Origin: Areca catechu
Taxonomy: Eukaryota > Streptophyta > Magnoliopsida > Arecales > Arecaceae
Length of the DNA: 64,000 nt
NCBI GenBank assembly: GCA_021397845.1
Contig: JAHSVC010000034.1
Location: 186,001 to 250,000 of the forward strand
Direction of reading: 5' to 3'
Shown: one piece after another, positions 55,589-64,000 of the stretch
How the letters are laid out: each line of letters starts with the position of its first letter
Position numbering within the stretch: the stretch's first letter is position 1
The notes under the pieces: model-generated
Database searches by the model: none
What the model was told of the DNA's origin: nothing
Seen by the model: the letters and a program-made list of their open reading frames with translations, nothing else
Position numbers and translations under genes: made by a program

Positions 55589-56475
55589 GTTGTTGCCATG
55601 CCTCCACTTGGACCGGGCTTGGTTTGCTATGCTGGAGAGCTCCTCTGCCGGTCAACCTGCACAAAGTCCCCTGGGCATGGGAGGTCTCTGGCGGGGGACA
55701 CTCCGATGCTTAAGTTAGCAGGGGGTTCGGAGCAATAGAATGGAGAAGACTGAGAAAGGGTAGCGCGAAGAGGGAAGCGAGCACTTACTTTTAAGCGGAG
55801 GTCCCCTGGGCACTTTGATGAGCATGAATGCTACAAATTTCATTAGGGGATAGGCTTAAAAGCCCGATTTGTCCCTGGAAGAATCAGAGTGGTGGCTAAG
55901 TGGCGAAGGCATGGCCATGTCATGGAGTCCGTTACAACAGAATTCTATACCAGCTAGAAAGGAGCTTCTAGAGCTTTCGAGCGGTCCCGAGAAGGATCAC
56001 GGGTCGGTCAGACTCAGCTGGTGGCTATCGTCTAGCTGACAGGGAGTTCTCGCCAAGAGATCTGAAGAAGTCGACCGATGGATGTGAAAAGAGGCTCCTA
56101 GAATTCCCCAGATGGAGATGGGTATGTCGGACCTAGCGGGAGTGGGTCATCCGGCCGACCGGGGGTCTGTCAGGAGCTCTGAGGAAGCCGAATGATGCAT
56201 TGTAGGGAAGGGTCTCCAAAGACTCAAGAGGGCCTTAGAGGGGATCAGCGTATCTTGGCTGGAGAGGGTCGCCTTTAGGTTGATCGGCCTTTTGGGTCGG
56301 CCTCCAAGTCAGTCAGCCTATTGGGCCCCTGAAGGAGGAATCCGTAAGGATCCCCGCGAGAGCTGATCGAGGGGGGGACCTCGAAGGAAGTGGGTTTTTC
56401 GGACCTCTCTTCCTATGGGTCAGCCGGTCGGACTCTTAGCCGGCCAAACCTAGGATCAGCTGGATGGGTACAATA
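55589..56475 (-). repeat. T4 LTR (3' LTR in element sense)
   Basis: Inferred from one copy: on the minus strand it begins TATTGTACCC right after a purine tract (56489-56476, GCAGGGGGCAAC) like that of T2. It contains CATCGGAGTGTCCCCCGCC, a phrase also found in the T2 and T3 LTRs near their ends, and ends GGCAACAACA at 55589. Length 887 bp is near that of T2. The partner lies beyond the window. Confidence 0.65.
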
Positions 56476-56507
56476 GTTGCCCCCTGCTTCTGGACTTCAA
56501 GATGGCA

Positions 56508-56514
56508 CGTGGCT
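56508..56514 (+). promoter_or_regulatory. ACGTGGC box upstream of the T4 antisense gene
   Basis: ggcacgtggcttc lies just outside the LTR. ACGTGGC is also found upstream of both T2 antisense copies, though there much nearer the TATA. The core resembles plant G-box/ABRE elements. Its role is a guess. Confidence 0.3.
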
Positions 56515-56921
56515 TCAAAGGGCAGGAGCATTATTTTTGCACAGATCGCGTCCATTCAGGCCCTATCCGGTATCATTGTGACGGATCGCTTCGAATCTCC
56601 CACGATCGGCCTCTTGGATAGGTGCTATCCCCGTATTGGGGTGCAGGAGTTGCAGTTAATGCGGAAAGGGCACCATGATGAAGGGCCAAGCTAGCATGCA
56701 TAATGTCGAGGATGGAGGGACATGCCGTACACATGGCGGCATCTGAGCAGCCGACGTCGCTTCCTAGGCGATCTCCGTGCCGCTGATCCGGCACTCACAC
56801 GGATCGTCGCCTGTCCATTGGGATCAACCCGTCTCTTCGGTCTCTGAGGCATGGGCGGTCACGTCTTTCGACGGGACGGTTGGGATGCCCACGAAGCGAG
56901 TGGCAGTGCCCCTCTAGAGAC

Positions 56922-56929
56922 CTATAACA
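56922..56929 (+). promoter_or_regulatory. TATA-like box of the T4 antisense gene
   Basis: agacctataacaggagg, weaker than the ctatataa of the T2 copies but at the equivalent distance (447 bp from the LTR, 152 bp before the ATG). Confidence 0.4.
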
Positions 56930-57758
56930 GGAGGGGCGAGGGCACTCCGAGAGGATTTTTCTGCTATGCCTGTGCTCCGTGAGAGAGAGAGCTTCCTCTT
57001 CTTCTTTCGCAAAACCAGGCTTCTAAGAGTTCAGCTTCAGGTTAGTCTCCTAGTCTCCTTCTTCTTTAGCTCAATGGCATCCACTAACGGAGGTTCGGTC
57101 CGTAGACCTAGGCAGCCTGGGGTGAGTGAGATCCCATCGACCATGACCCGGGAACGGGCCGAGAACCTTAGGGCAGTATACGGCATCCCCTCTACCCTAC
57201 ACATCATGCTTCCAGGCCGAGAGGGAAAAGCGAACAATCCATTGGGACCGGGGACCCTCCCAATGTAAGAATCCCACCTCAAGGCTGGTCTAAGGTTCCC
57301 CTTACACCCTTTCTTCATAGAGGTCTTCAACTTTTATAGGATAATCCCAACGTAGCTAACCTGAACAGCATTTGGATAATATGCTGCTTCATCGTACTAT
57401 GTCATAGGACCGAGCTTGAACCCAGATTATCCCTTCAGCAACTTTTTTCTTTTGAAGAAAGATTTTAGGAGCCGGGAATGGTGGATGTTCAGTCCCCGTC
57501 CCGGTTGAAAGATCCTGAAGTGCCTCCCATCGGCCATCCAGGGTGGAAGGCCCGATTTTTTTCTTGAGCAGTCTCCAACCTTGGGGGTTCGAGCCTTTAT
57601 GGAGGGAGCCATGGCCAAGGCTCCGTGAGGGGAGGTTGATCCTGATAGCCAACCAGGCAAGTTCAACGAGATCAATGGAGCTGGCCTGACCGCGGCATCC
57701 AAACTGTTGGGGGAGGATCACCTTCATCGGGCAGGGATCAGCCCCCAAGGATTTTTAG

Positions 57759-57844
57759 GCAAGGGCCGACCTCTTCCTTTGTAGTTTGTTTTCTTGACTC
57801 TAACACTTCTTTCCCTTCTGCTCACTTTGACTTTTCTGCAACAG
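57759..57844 (+). other. Predicted intron 1 of T4 antisense gene
   Basis: 86 bp. Acceptor tttctgcaacag/gag with a strong pyrimidine tract, 8 bases before the MKR of exon 2. The donor is tag/gcaagg, a GC donor that may be a decayed GT. Confidence 0.5.
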
Positions 57845-58387
57845 GAGGGAAGATGAAGAGGATCGACAAGCCAAGGTCATCAGCACGTGGTGCGGAAGAA
57901 GGCCGTTCTAGAGTCGGCCTCAATGCCAGCCACGAGAAACAAAAGAAGAGGCAAGAGGAGGGACGGCCCGCGCCCGTTGTGGATGTGGAGTCCGATGAAG
58001 ATGGTGTCCCCTTATTGAGGTGCTGGCCAAGAAGACGCCCGGGGCTTCGGCTCCACCGGGGGGTCGACTGCCCGACGGGGGCAGGAGCGGTCAGAGCCAT
58101 CTTGCACGGCGATGGTGTCAGCCCCTCATTCGTTGGCCCGGAGGAGACGATTCCCCTGGCGGACAAGGAAAAGGGACGGCCAAAGGAAGGGCGGCCAAAG
58201 GCAAGGCGGTTGAGGAGGAATCCGACAAAGAAATCTACCAGGAGGCATTCCAGCACTGGCACGCCTTGGACAACCCCAGGAGAGCATGGAGCTGCTTAGG
58301 GGAGCCATGATGGATGCTGATTGGGAACTATCAATTTAGAGAAATCTGAGTGACGTGGCCGTAGAGTCCTACCATGATCTCATGAGG

Positions 58388-58459
58388 GTAAGACACCTAG
58401 CTTGTTTCCTTTATCTTTTCCTTTCTTGGTGTAGCACTAATTTAATCTTGTGCTTGAAG
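58388..58459 (+). other. Predicted intron 2 of T4 antisense gene
   Basis: 72 bp, donor gagg/gtaaga, acceptor gcttgaag/ct, T-rich body. Corresponds to the 77- and 78-bp introns of the T2 copies. Confidence 0.6.
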
Positions 58460-59583
58460 CTTCTTCAAGGCATCTTTAATGGACGATGGCATCGGTCGGG
58501 TGTTGTATGCGGCCAAGACCTCCACCAAAAGGTGCAGGAACTGGAGGTGGCTTAAGCGACGTGGAGGCATCCATAAAGTCTACGGAGGGAAGGCTATCGG
58601 CTGTCCAGGCAAAGGATGAGTCATCGAAGGAGGCACTGAAAGAGGTGGAGAGCTAACTAGCTGATCGGGAGGCCATACCGAAGAAGAGAAAGGCAAAGGT
58701 AAATTCCCTTACCCACCGGCTGCAAGAGGAGGAGGGTCGTTCTCTGAGACTGACAAGAGGGCCCAAGCCGAATGGGCGGCGGCAGCACAGCTGACGACCC
58801 AACTTAAGGAAGCAAAGGAGCTACCAGCGAGATAGATCTGGGACACGGTGATGACATACAAGGCCTCCTCCAACTTTACTGAAGATATAGAGGATGCAGC
58901 GTCGGACTTCTACAGGGAAGGCTACGACGACTGCTTAAAGAAGGTGGCCACAGTCTTCCCGGAGCTGGACCTATGAACACTGAACTGAAAAAACCAGTGG
59001 AAGAGGGGGAGCCCAAAACAAAAGGTGAGATGGAGGCCAGGGTTGAAGCCCGGCTCAAGCTGATGCAGAGACGGTGGATGTCCCAGTTGAACCCCCAGTT
59101 GTCACGATTCCTATCGATCCTCTAGTTGTAATGCACGAGGTCGAGGTTGAGGCCCCTGATGCACCTTCTGTGGGTCCGACCTAGAGAGTTTGTAAAGGTC
59201 CGAACCACCTTCCTTGTAAATTCCTACTTTGATATTAATAGAAAGGCCTTTCAGTTATCTTCTGTGTATGTGGGTGTGAGACAGGTACCTTCCTTTCAAA
59301 ATTTTTCTAAATATTTTTGGTCGGCCTTTCGGGATCGCAAGCTACCTTTTTTTCGAGGTGGCCATCCTGCACCAACCTAATGTAGATTTTTAGGAAAATT
59401 TCCAAGTGCTTTGGTCGCTCCTCCGAGTTCGAGGGCCGATATGATGGCTGGAGGGAGCGATAGCTCAGTCCGGACCCACATACCCAGAAATCTACTCCAA
59501 GTCTAATCCATCGGCTGGCCAAAATTGCAACCTGTTCTTCACGCGGTTCCGTGTGGGTCATTTTGAAATGGTTGCCAATGGGG

Positions 59584-59965
59584 GTCGGACTTTCGGTGTG
59601 GGCTGCCCTAGAGCCTCTGCCGACCGAAGTCGGACTTTCGGAGTGGGCTGCCCTAGAGCCTCTGCCAATCGGAGTCAGACTTTCGAAGTGGGTTGCCGTA
59701 AAGCCTCTACCGACCGGAGTCGGACTTTCGGTGTGGGCTGCCCTAGAGCCTCTGCCGACTGGAGTCAGACTTTCGGAGTGGGCTGCCCTAGAGCCTCTGC
59801 CGACTGGAGTCGGACTTTCGGAGTGGGCTACCCTAGAGCCCCTGCCGACCGGAGTCGGACTTTCGGTGTGGGCTGCCCTAGAGCCTCTACCGATCGGAGT
59901 CAGACTTCGGAGTGGGCTACCCTAGAGCCTCTACTGACCGGAGTCGAACTTTCGGAGCCTTGATA
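59584..59965. repeat. 45-bp tandem repeat beyond T4 integrase
   Basis: About 8.5 units of gtcggactttcggwgtgggc plus tgccctagagcctctgccga and gaccg. The unit is 15 codons, so two long false ORFs open on +. It lies between the integrase stop (59982) and the antisense gene, the position of the arrays in T1 and T2. Confidence 0.9.
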
Positions 59966-59981
59966 GAAGAAACTGTAGACT

Positions 59982-61060
59982 TTATTGATAATACTTGCGA
60001 AGGTTGTCTACATTCCATAGGCGTACTATCTGTTGTCCGTCCAAAAGCTCGAGTCGGTAGGTTCTGACCAGGATTACTTTGATGACTCGATAAGGGCCTT
60101 CCCAATTGGGAGAAAGTTTTCCTTGCTCGGTCGGCCTTGAAATCTCTGCCCTTCGCAAGACCAGATCTCCAACTTGGAAGGTTTGTGCCTTGACCCACGA
60201 ATTGTAGTATCTAGCCATCTTCTATCGGTAAGTCACCTTTTTCAAGCTTGTCCGGAACCTAGTTTCCTCCAGCAAATCCAGGTCGGCCCTCTGCTACTCC
60301 AAATTGGTCAGCTCAGTGAGATGATCAACCCGCGGGATTGTAAAGAGATTTCTACGGGGATGATCGCCTCACTCCCGTAGGTCAAGTTGAACAGAGTCTC
60401 CCTGGTAGCTGACGGGCGGTCATTCGGTAAGCCCACAGCATCGAGTGAAGCTCTTCCACCCAAAGCCCTTTGGCCTCATTCAGCCGGGTCTTCAATCCAT
60501 GTAGGATCATTCGATTAGTGACTTCAGCCTCTCCATTAGACTGAGGGTGGCCGACTGAAGTAAGCCGATGGAAAATGTGGTATTGCTGACAAAAATCTGG
60601 AATTTTGAGTTGTCAAACTGTCTTCCATTATCAGTAATGATTGTCCGTGGGATGCCGAACCGGAAGATGATGTAGTTCCGGATGAAGTTCTTCACCTTGG
60701 CCTCCGTTATTATGCCAACGCTTCATCCTCCACCCATTTGGTGAAGTAGTAGTCGATGACCACAAGAAGGAGTTTCCATTGACCAGACGCTGGGGAAAGG
60801 GTCCCAGGATGTCCATGCCCCATTGGGCAAACGGCCAAGGCACCATGAGCGGGTCAGCTGGCTGGCAGGCCTCCTTTGGATACTAGAGTACCTTTGCATG
60901 CATCACACTTTGTACAAAGTCCGCGCATCCTTTTGAATTGTGGGCCAATAATATCCCTGCTTGATAATTTTATAAGCCAGGGATCTCCCTCCAAGGTGGT
61001 CGCCATAGATGACTTCGTGTACCTCCCTGAGCGCATAGTCCGCGTCGGTCGGCCCCAAAC
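59982..61060 (-). pseudogene. T4 integrase
   Basis: The minus strand has an HHCC region (GDHLGGRSLAYKI, CDACKGT near 60920-60890). The core has AQWGMDILGPF near 60830-60790, TIITDNGRQFDNSKF near 60655-60605 and HPQSNGEAEVTNRMIL near 60555-60500, so all three catalytic acids are readable. The C-terminus is open for 78 codons (60218-59982): FQVGDLVLRRAEISRP, then LSPNWEGPYRVI, ending NLRKYYQ. Shifts separate the pieces. Confidence 0.9.
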
Positions 61061-62100
61061 ACTTCAGCAACAGTTATGAGAATGACCACTTATAGAGGGT
61101 CCCGTCGAGAACGATGTACTTAGAAGCCGTTGAGCGTATATGCTTAGCTTCGACCGGGTCATCTGGGAGAGTCCCTTGAACTAGGAATGTATGAATCGAA
61201 TCCATCCATGATGCTTCCTGTTCAACTTGATGGATCTCAGTCGGCTCTTCAACGATGCTTGGGTGCTGCAGATGCTCTACAAAAGTCCGGTCGGAGGTAC
61301 TAACTGCGACCGTGGCTAAATGTGACAGAGCATCCGCCCGAAAGTTCTACAGTTAAGGTATATGGAGAATCTCGAAGAATTTGAGCCAAGATATAAAGCC
61401 TCGTACCTTATCCAAGTACTTAGCCAAAGTAGGGTCCCTTGCTTCAAACTCGCCCTTCACTTGATTGACTACCAACTGGGAGTCGGAGAAGGCCCAGATT
61501 TGCAAATGCCTAATTCACTTGCTATCCTTAATCCTACAAGCAAGATTTCATATTCTGCCTGGTATTCGATACCTGAAATGCAAAGTGCAAAGCATACTCC
61601 ACACATTATCCATCGGGGTCAGCTAAAATCAGGCCCGCCCCACACCCCGTGAGGTTGGAAGCTCCATCCACATGAAGGGTCCAAGCAGGCTCGATCCCTT
61701 CCGTTAGATCAGCCATAGGCACTTCAGCTACTAATGGGGTTGCCTTTGACCCCAGGTGCATTCTGCAATAAAATCAGTGATTACCTGAGCCTTAAGGCTG
61801 ATCGGGGCTTCAGAGAATTTTCTTGAGGGGCTGGTCAGTCAGTACGACGATCGGGTGCACCTGGAAGTAGGGCGGAGGCACTTCGCTGCTATGACCAATG
61901 AGTAGACCAATTTTTGAACTTGGGATACCTGTCTCGGCATCATGGAGGACCTTACTGATGTAGTAGATAGGTTTCTGCTGGCCATTTCCCCCATCCTCAC
62001 GAGGACAACGATGACGGCCTCATTAGAGGCCGACAAGTACAGGTACAACACTTCTCCCTCCGTTGGTTTAGCCAAGAGTGGAGGGTTCCTTAGATAGTCC
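61061..62100 (-). pseudogene. T4 RNase H
   Basis: On the minus strand the region between RT and integrase carries LHVDGASNLTGCGAGLI-like words near 61680-61620 and a NNEAEYE-like stretch just after. The tether piece (62075-61839, 78 codons) has EGEVLYLYLSASNEAVIVVL. This order fits the connection plus RNase H of Tat elements. Several shifts. Confidence 0.75.
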
Positions 62101-62945
62101 TTCAGGGCTTAGAAGGCCGATCGACACTCGTCGGTCCACTAGAAAAGGTCCGACTGGTGCAAGGTCTTGAAGAATGGTAAAGACTTTTTAGCCGACTAGG
62201 AGATAAAATGACCGAGAGAGGCAATGTGGCCCATGAGTTCTTGCACCTGCTTTTTACTAGTCGGGTGCGCCATGTCCATAATAGCCTTAATTTTCTCGGG
62301 GTTGACCTCAATACCCTTTGAGTGACCAGGAAACCAAGAAACTTCTCTGAGGTCATCCTAAATATGCACTTGGCAGGATTAACTTCATCCGATGGCGTCT
62401 TAGCACGTCAAAGGATTCTACAAGTCCCTGATGTGTTCGGCCTTGTGGAGGCTCTTAACAATCATATCATCAATGTAGGCCTCCTTATTTCTTCCGAGTT
62501 GTCTTTCAAAGACTCGGTTGATCAGCCGTTGGAAAGTGGCACCGCATTCTTCAGGCCGAAAGGCATCATCCTGTAACAATACAGACCTTTGTTTGTGATA
62601 AAGGCTATCTTCTCCTCGTCTTCAGGGTGTATCCTGATCTGGTTGTACCCGGAGAAGGCATCCATGAAGCTCAAGAGCTGGTGGCTAGCCATAGCATCCA
62701 CCAGCTGATCGATTTTTTATAGGGAGAAGCTATCCATCGGACAAGCCTTGTTGAGGTCCGTGTAATCCACACAGATCTCCACTTTTCACTATCCTTCTTT
62801 ACCATGATGACATTGGCCAGCCACTCTGGGTAATTGGACTCCCTGATGAATGCGGCGTCAAAGAGCTTCTTCACTTCTTCTTCGATGGCCTTCTGTCTTT
62901 CGATGGTGAAGCTCCTATTCTTCTATCGGATGGGTCTATACATTA
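62101..62945 (-). pseudogene. T4 reverse transcriptase
   Basis: The minus strand has AAFIRESNYPEWLANVIMVK near 62857-62800, then LLSFMDAFSGYNQIR-like words near 62680-62635 and YRMMPFGLKNA-like words near 62575-62545. YIDDMIVKSL carries the catalytic YIDD at 62477-62466. The C-terminal fingers end at about 62230. Breaks are few relative to the other copies. Confidence 0.85.
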
Positions 62946-63255
62946 GATCCACCTTAAGCTGATGAGTGATGATGTCGACGAGATGCCTGGCATGTCTAAA
63001 GCCGACCAGGCGAAGATATCAGTATTGCTTCTCAAGAAATCAACCAGCTCCTGTCTGGCCTCTTCATTCATATGCTCGATTTGGAGGACTTTAGTAGGGT
63101 CATCCTCCTTAAGGGGAACAAACACAATCTTCTCAATGGGCTGGCCACGGTCGTCGGCTTTGTCTCTGGGGTCAAGTTGTTCAAGTGTGTGGAGCACCAA
63201 TCCAACTGCTTGTCATGTATGGCCAGACATTGTCTAGCCATCCTGCGGTCTCCCC
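62946..63255 (-). pseudogene. T4 protease-RT linker
   Basis: Minus strand open for 85 codons (63200-62943): TLEQLDPRDK, IEKIVFVPLKEDDPTKVLQI, then FLRSNTDIFAWSALDMPGI. The FAW...DMPGI block is a constant mark of this lineage ahead of RT and is seen also in T3. Confidence 0.85.
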
Positions 63256-63625
63256 TTATTCTCCGACCCCGTTACGAGTTGGGAACTTTGCCAGCAAATG
63301 GTAAGTGGATATGATGGCCCGGAACCTGTTGAGAGTCGGTCGGCCTAAAATGGTGTTATATGCCGAGGTCATACGGATGACCACAAATTGATGGGGAAAG
63401 TCCATTGGTAAGGCTCTGTCTCGAGGGTCATGGGTAAAGTGATCTCTCCTTCTACCCCAACAGAGTTTCACCCAAAGCCAGTGAGTGGTATCAGGGATTT
63501 CCATAGCCTTGATCTAGATAAGTTCATTCGTACAAAGGCATCATACAGCAAAACTTCTGCACAACTTTCATTATCAATGAGGACACGTTTTACATCATAG
63601 TTGGAATGATTGTCGACACAACTAC
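63256..63625 (-). pseudogene. T4 protease
   Basis: On the minus strand KRVLIDNESCAEVLLYDAF (around 63585-63530) has the catalytic Asp but SG changed to NE. The later part is open for 82 codons (63504-63256) with AYNTILGRPTLNRFRAIIST and LLAKFPTRNGVGE, the C-terminal half of the retropepsin. Confidence 0.85.
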
Positions 63626-64000
63626 AGGGTCATCCTGGAAGACGAGGCTCCAGGAGGTCTTCGTCAGAGAAACTGATGACACCGGAAACCCTGGGCCTCT
63701 TTACGATGTCTTGGTCCCCTTCGCGCCCCAGTCGGATCGCCAATGCAGCATGCCAATGCCCCCATCTGTCAGATGCTGGTTGGGGAGCTCAGCCTCTTCC
63801 AGAGGGACTCTGACAGTTGAGGCTTCAGCCCGATCCCGACGGGGTTGGACATACTTGCCAAGGTACCCCTTCTGATGAGGTCTTTGATGGCGTCCTTCAG
63901 CTGGAGACACTCTTCAGTGTCGTGCCCATGGTCCCTATGGAATCGGCAGTACTTGTTCTTATTTCTGGTGGCAGGAGGGCCCCTCATCGACCAAGGCCTT
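63626..64000 (-). pseudogene. T4 gag C-terminus, cut by the window edge
   Basis: Minus strand open for 72 codons to 63769: KYCRFHRDHGHDTEECLQLK gives an intact knuckle variant C-x2-H-x4-H-x4-C, followed by DAIKDLIRRGTLASM. This copy shows the unbroken form of the motif that is interrupted by a stop in T2 and T3. The rest of gag lies to the right of the window. Confidence 0.9.

Larger units (their letters stand above)
57074..58976 (+). pseudogene. T4 antisense gene (Transposase_28-like)
   Basis: Proposed gene on +, opposite to the T4 gag-pol: exon 1 57074-57758, intron 57759-57844, exon 2 57845-58387, intron 58388-58459, exon 3 from 58460 to a TGA at 58974-58976. Exon 1 starts MASTNGGSVRRPRQPGVS and, after shifts, reads LKAGLRFPLHPFFIEVFNFY and EPRLSLFQQL, the Transposase_28-like domain. 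Exon 2 starts MKRIDKPRSS with a basic/proline-rich middle open for 148 codons and ends DVAVESYHDLMR. Exon 3 ends YREGYDDCLKKVATVFPELD. Homologous readings may go on to about 59190. Frame breaks mark decay. The original function is not known. Confidence 0.7.
55589..64000 (-). mobile_element. T4: Tat-type Ty3/gypsy element with antisense gene, cut by window edge
   Basis: On the minus strand, from the right edge: gag end, protease, RT, RNase H, integrase with stop at 59982, then a 45-bp repeat array, an antisense gene on + (57074-58976 or a little beyond), a purine tract and the LTR. It is the best preserved Tat copy here: RT has YIDD and integrase keeps all three catalytic acids. Confidence 0.85.

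Noticed and set aside
57822..58262. 146-codon minus-strand ORF in T4
   Set aside because: Mirror of the GC-rich exon 2 of the T4 antisense gene. The plus-strand reading has matching splice sites and homologues; this one does not.
59551..59963. Two overlapping plus-strand ORFs of 124 and 136 codons with a 15-residue repeat
   Set aside because: They are readings of the 45-bp tandem repeat, whose unit is a multiple of three. Both frames are equally open and no domain is present.

Overview
The window is repeat-rich nuclear DNA of a flowering plant, probably a monocot. That guess rests on Tat-type Ty3/gypsy elements and the Transposase_28-like proteins they carry; I cannot name the species. I see no intact host gene, no rRNA or tRNA gene, no CRISPR array and no bacterial-type operon. 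Almost all of it is nested, decayed LTR retrotransposons whose frames are broken by stops and shifts. Most short ORFs here are fragments of these elements or readings of tandem repeats.

Layout (names are mine). T1, a Tat-type element on +, spans about 1321-13480; its 3' repeat region is split by chromovirus K1 (-, 6446-12996, perfect 5-bp target duplication caaac). T2, a Tat-type element on + (about 13481-33760), has LTRs at both ends. Its protease is split by Copia-like P1 (-, 16317-22434, target duplication agttc) and its RT/RNase H by a solo LTR S1 (about 23547-24914). At 33761-35495 lie a possible stray exon, a LINE-type zf-RVT fragment and an 18-bp minisatellite. Chromovirus K3 (-, 35496-48382) follows, with chromovirus K2 (-, 35801-42777) inside its left LTR. 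T3, a Tat-type element on + (about 48383-55055), has its protease split by a truncated chromovirus K4 (+, 51082-53066). T4, a Tat-type element on -, starts at 55589 and runs off the right edge inside gag.

The most interesting system is in the 3' regions of T2 and T4. Between the integrase stop and the 3' LTR each carries a gene on the strand opposite to gag-pol. It encodes a Transposase_28-like domain, a charged middle and a coiled-coil tail. All three copies (two in T2, one in T4) show two short introns at corresponding places. A TATA-like box lies upstream of each, 447-493 bp from the 3' LTR in the two copies that keep exon 1. This looks like a spliced antisense gene maintained inside a Tat lineage. 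Additional ORFs in Tat elements are known; the shared introns and promoter layout are what deserve a check.

Other themes: unrelated tandem repeat arrays sit just after integrase in T1, T2 and T4; K1 and K2 lack RT, RNase H and the integrase core yet keep LTRs, primer sites and a chromodomain tail, with the same integrase breakpoint; and the Copia-like LTRs carry arrays of a 14-bp palindrome centred on GTCGAC.
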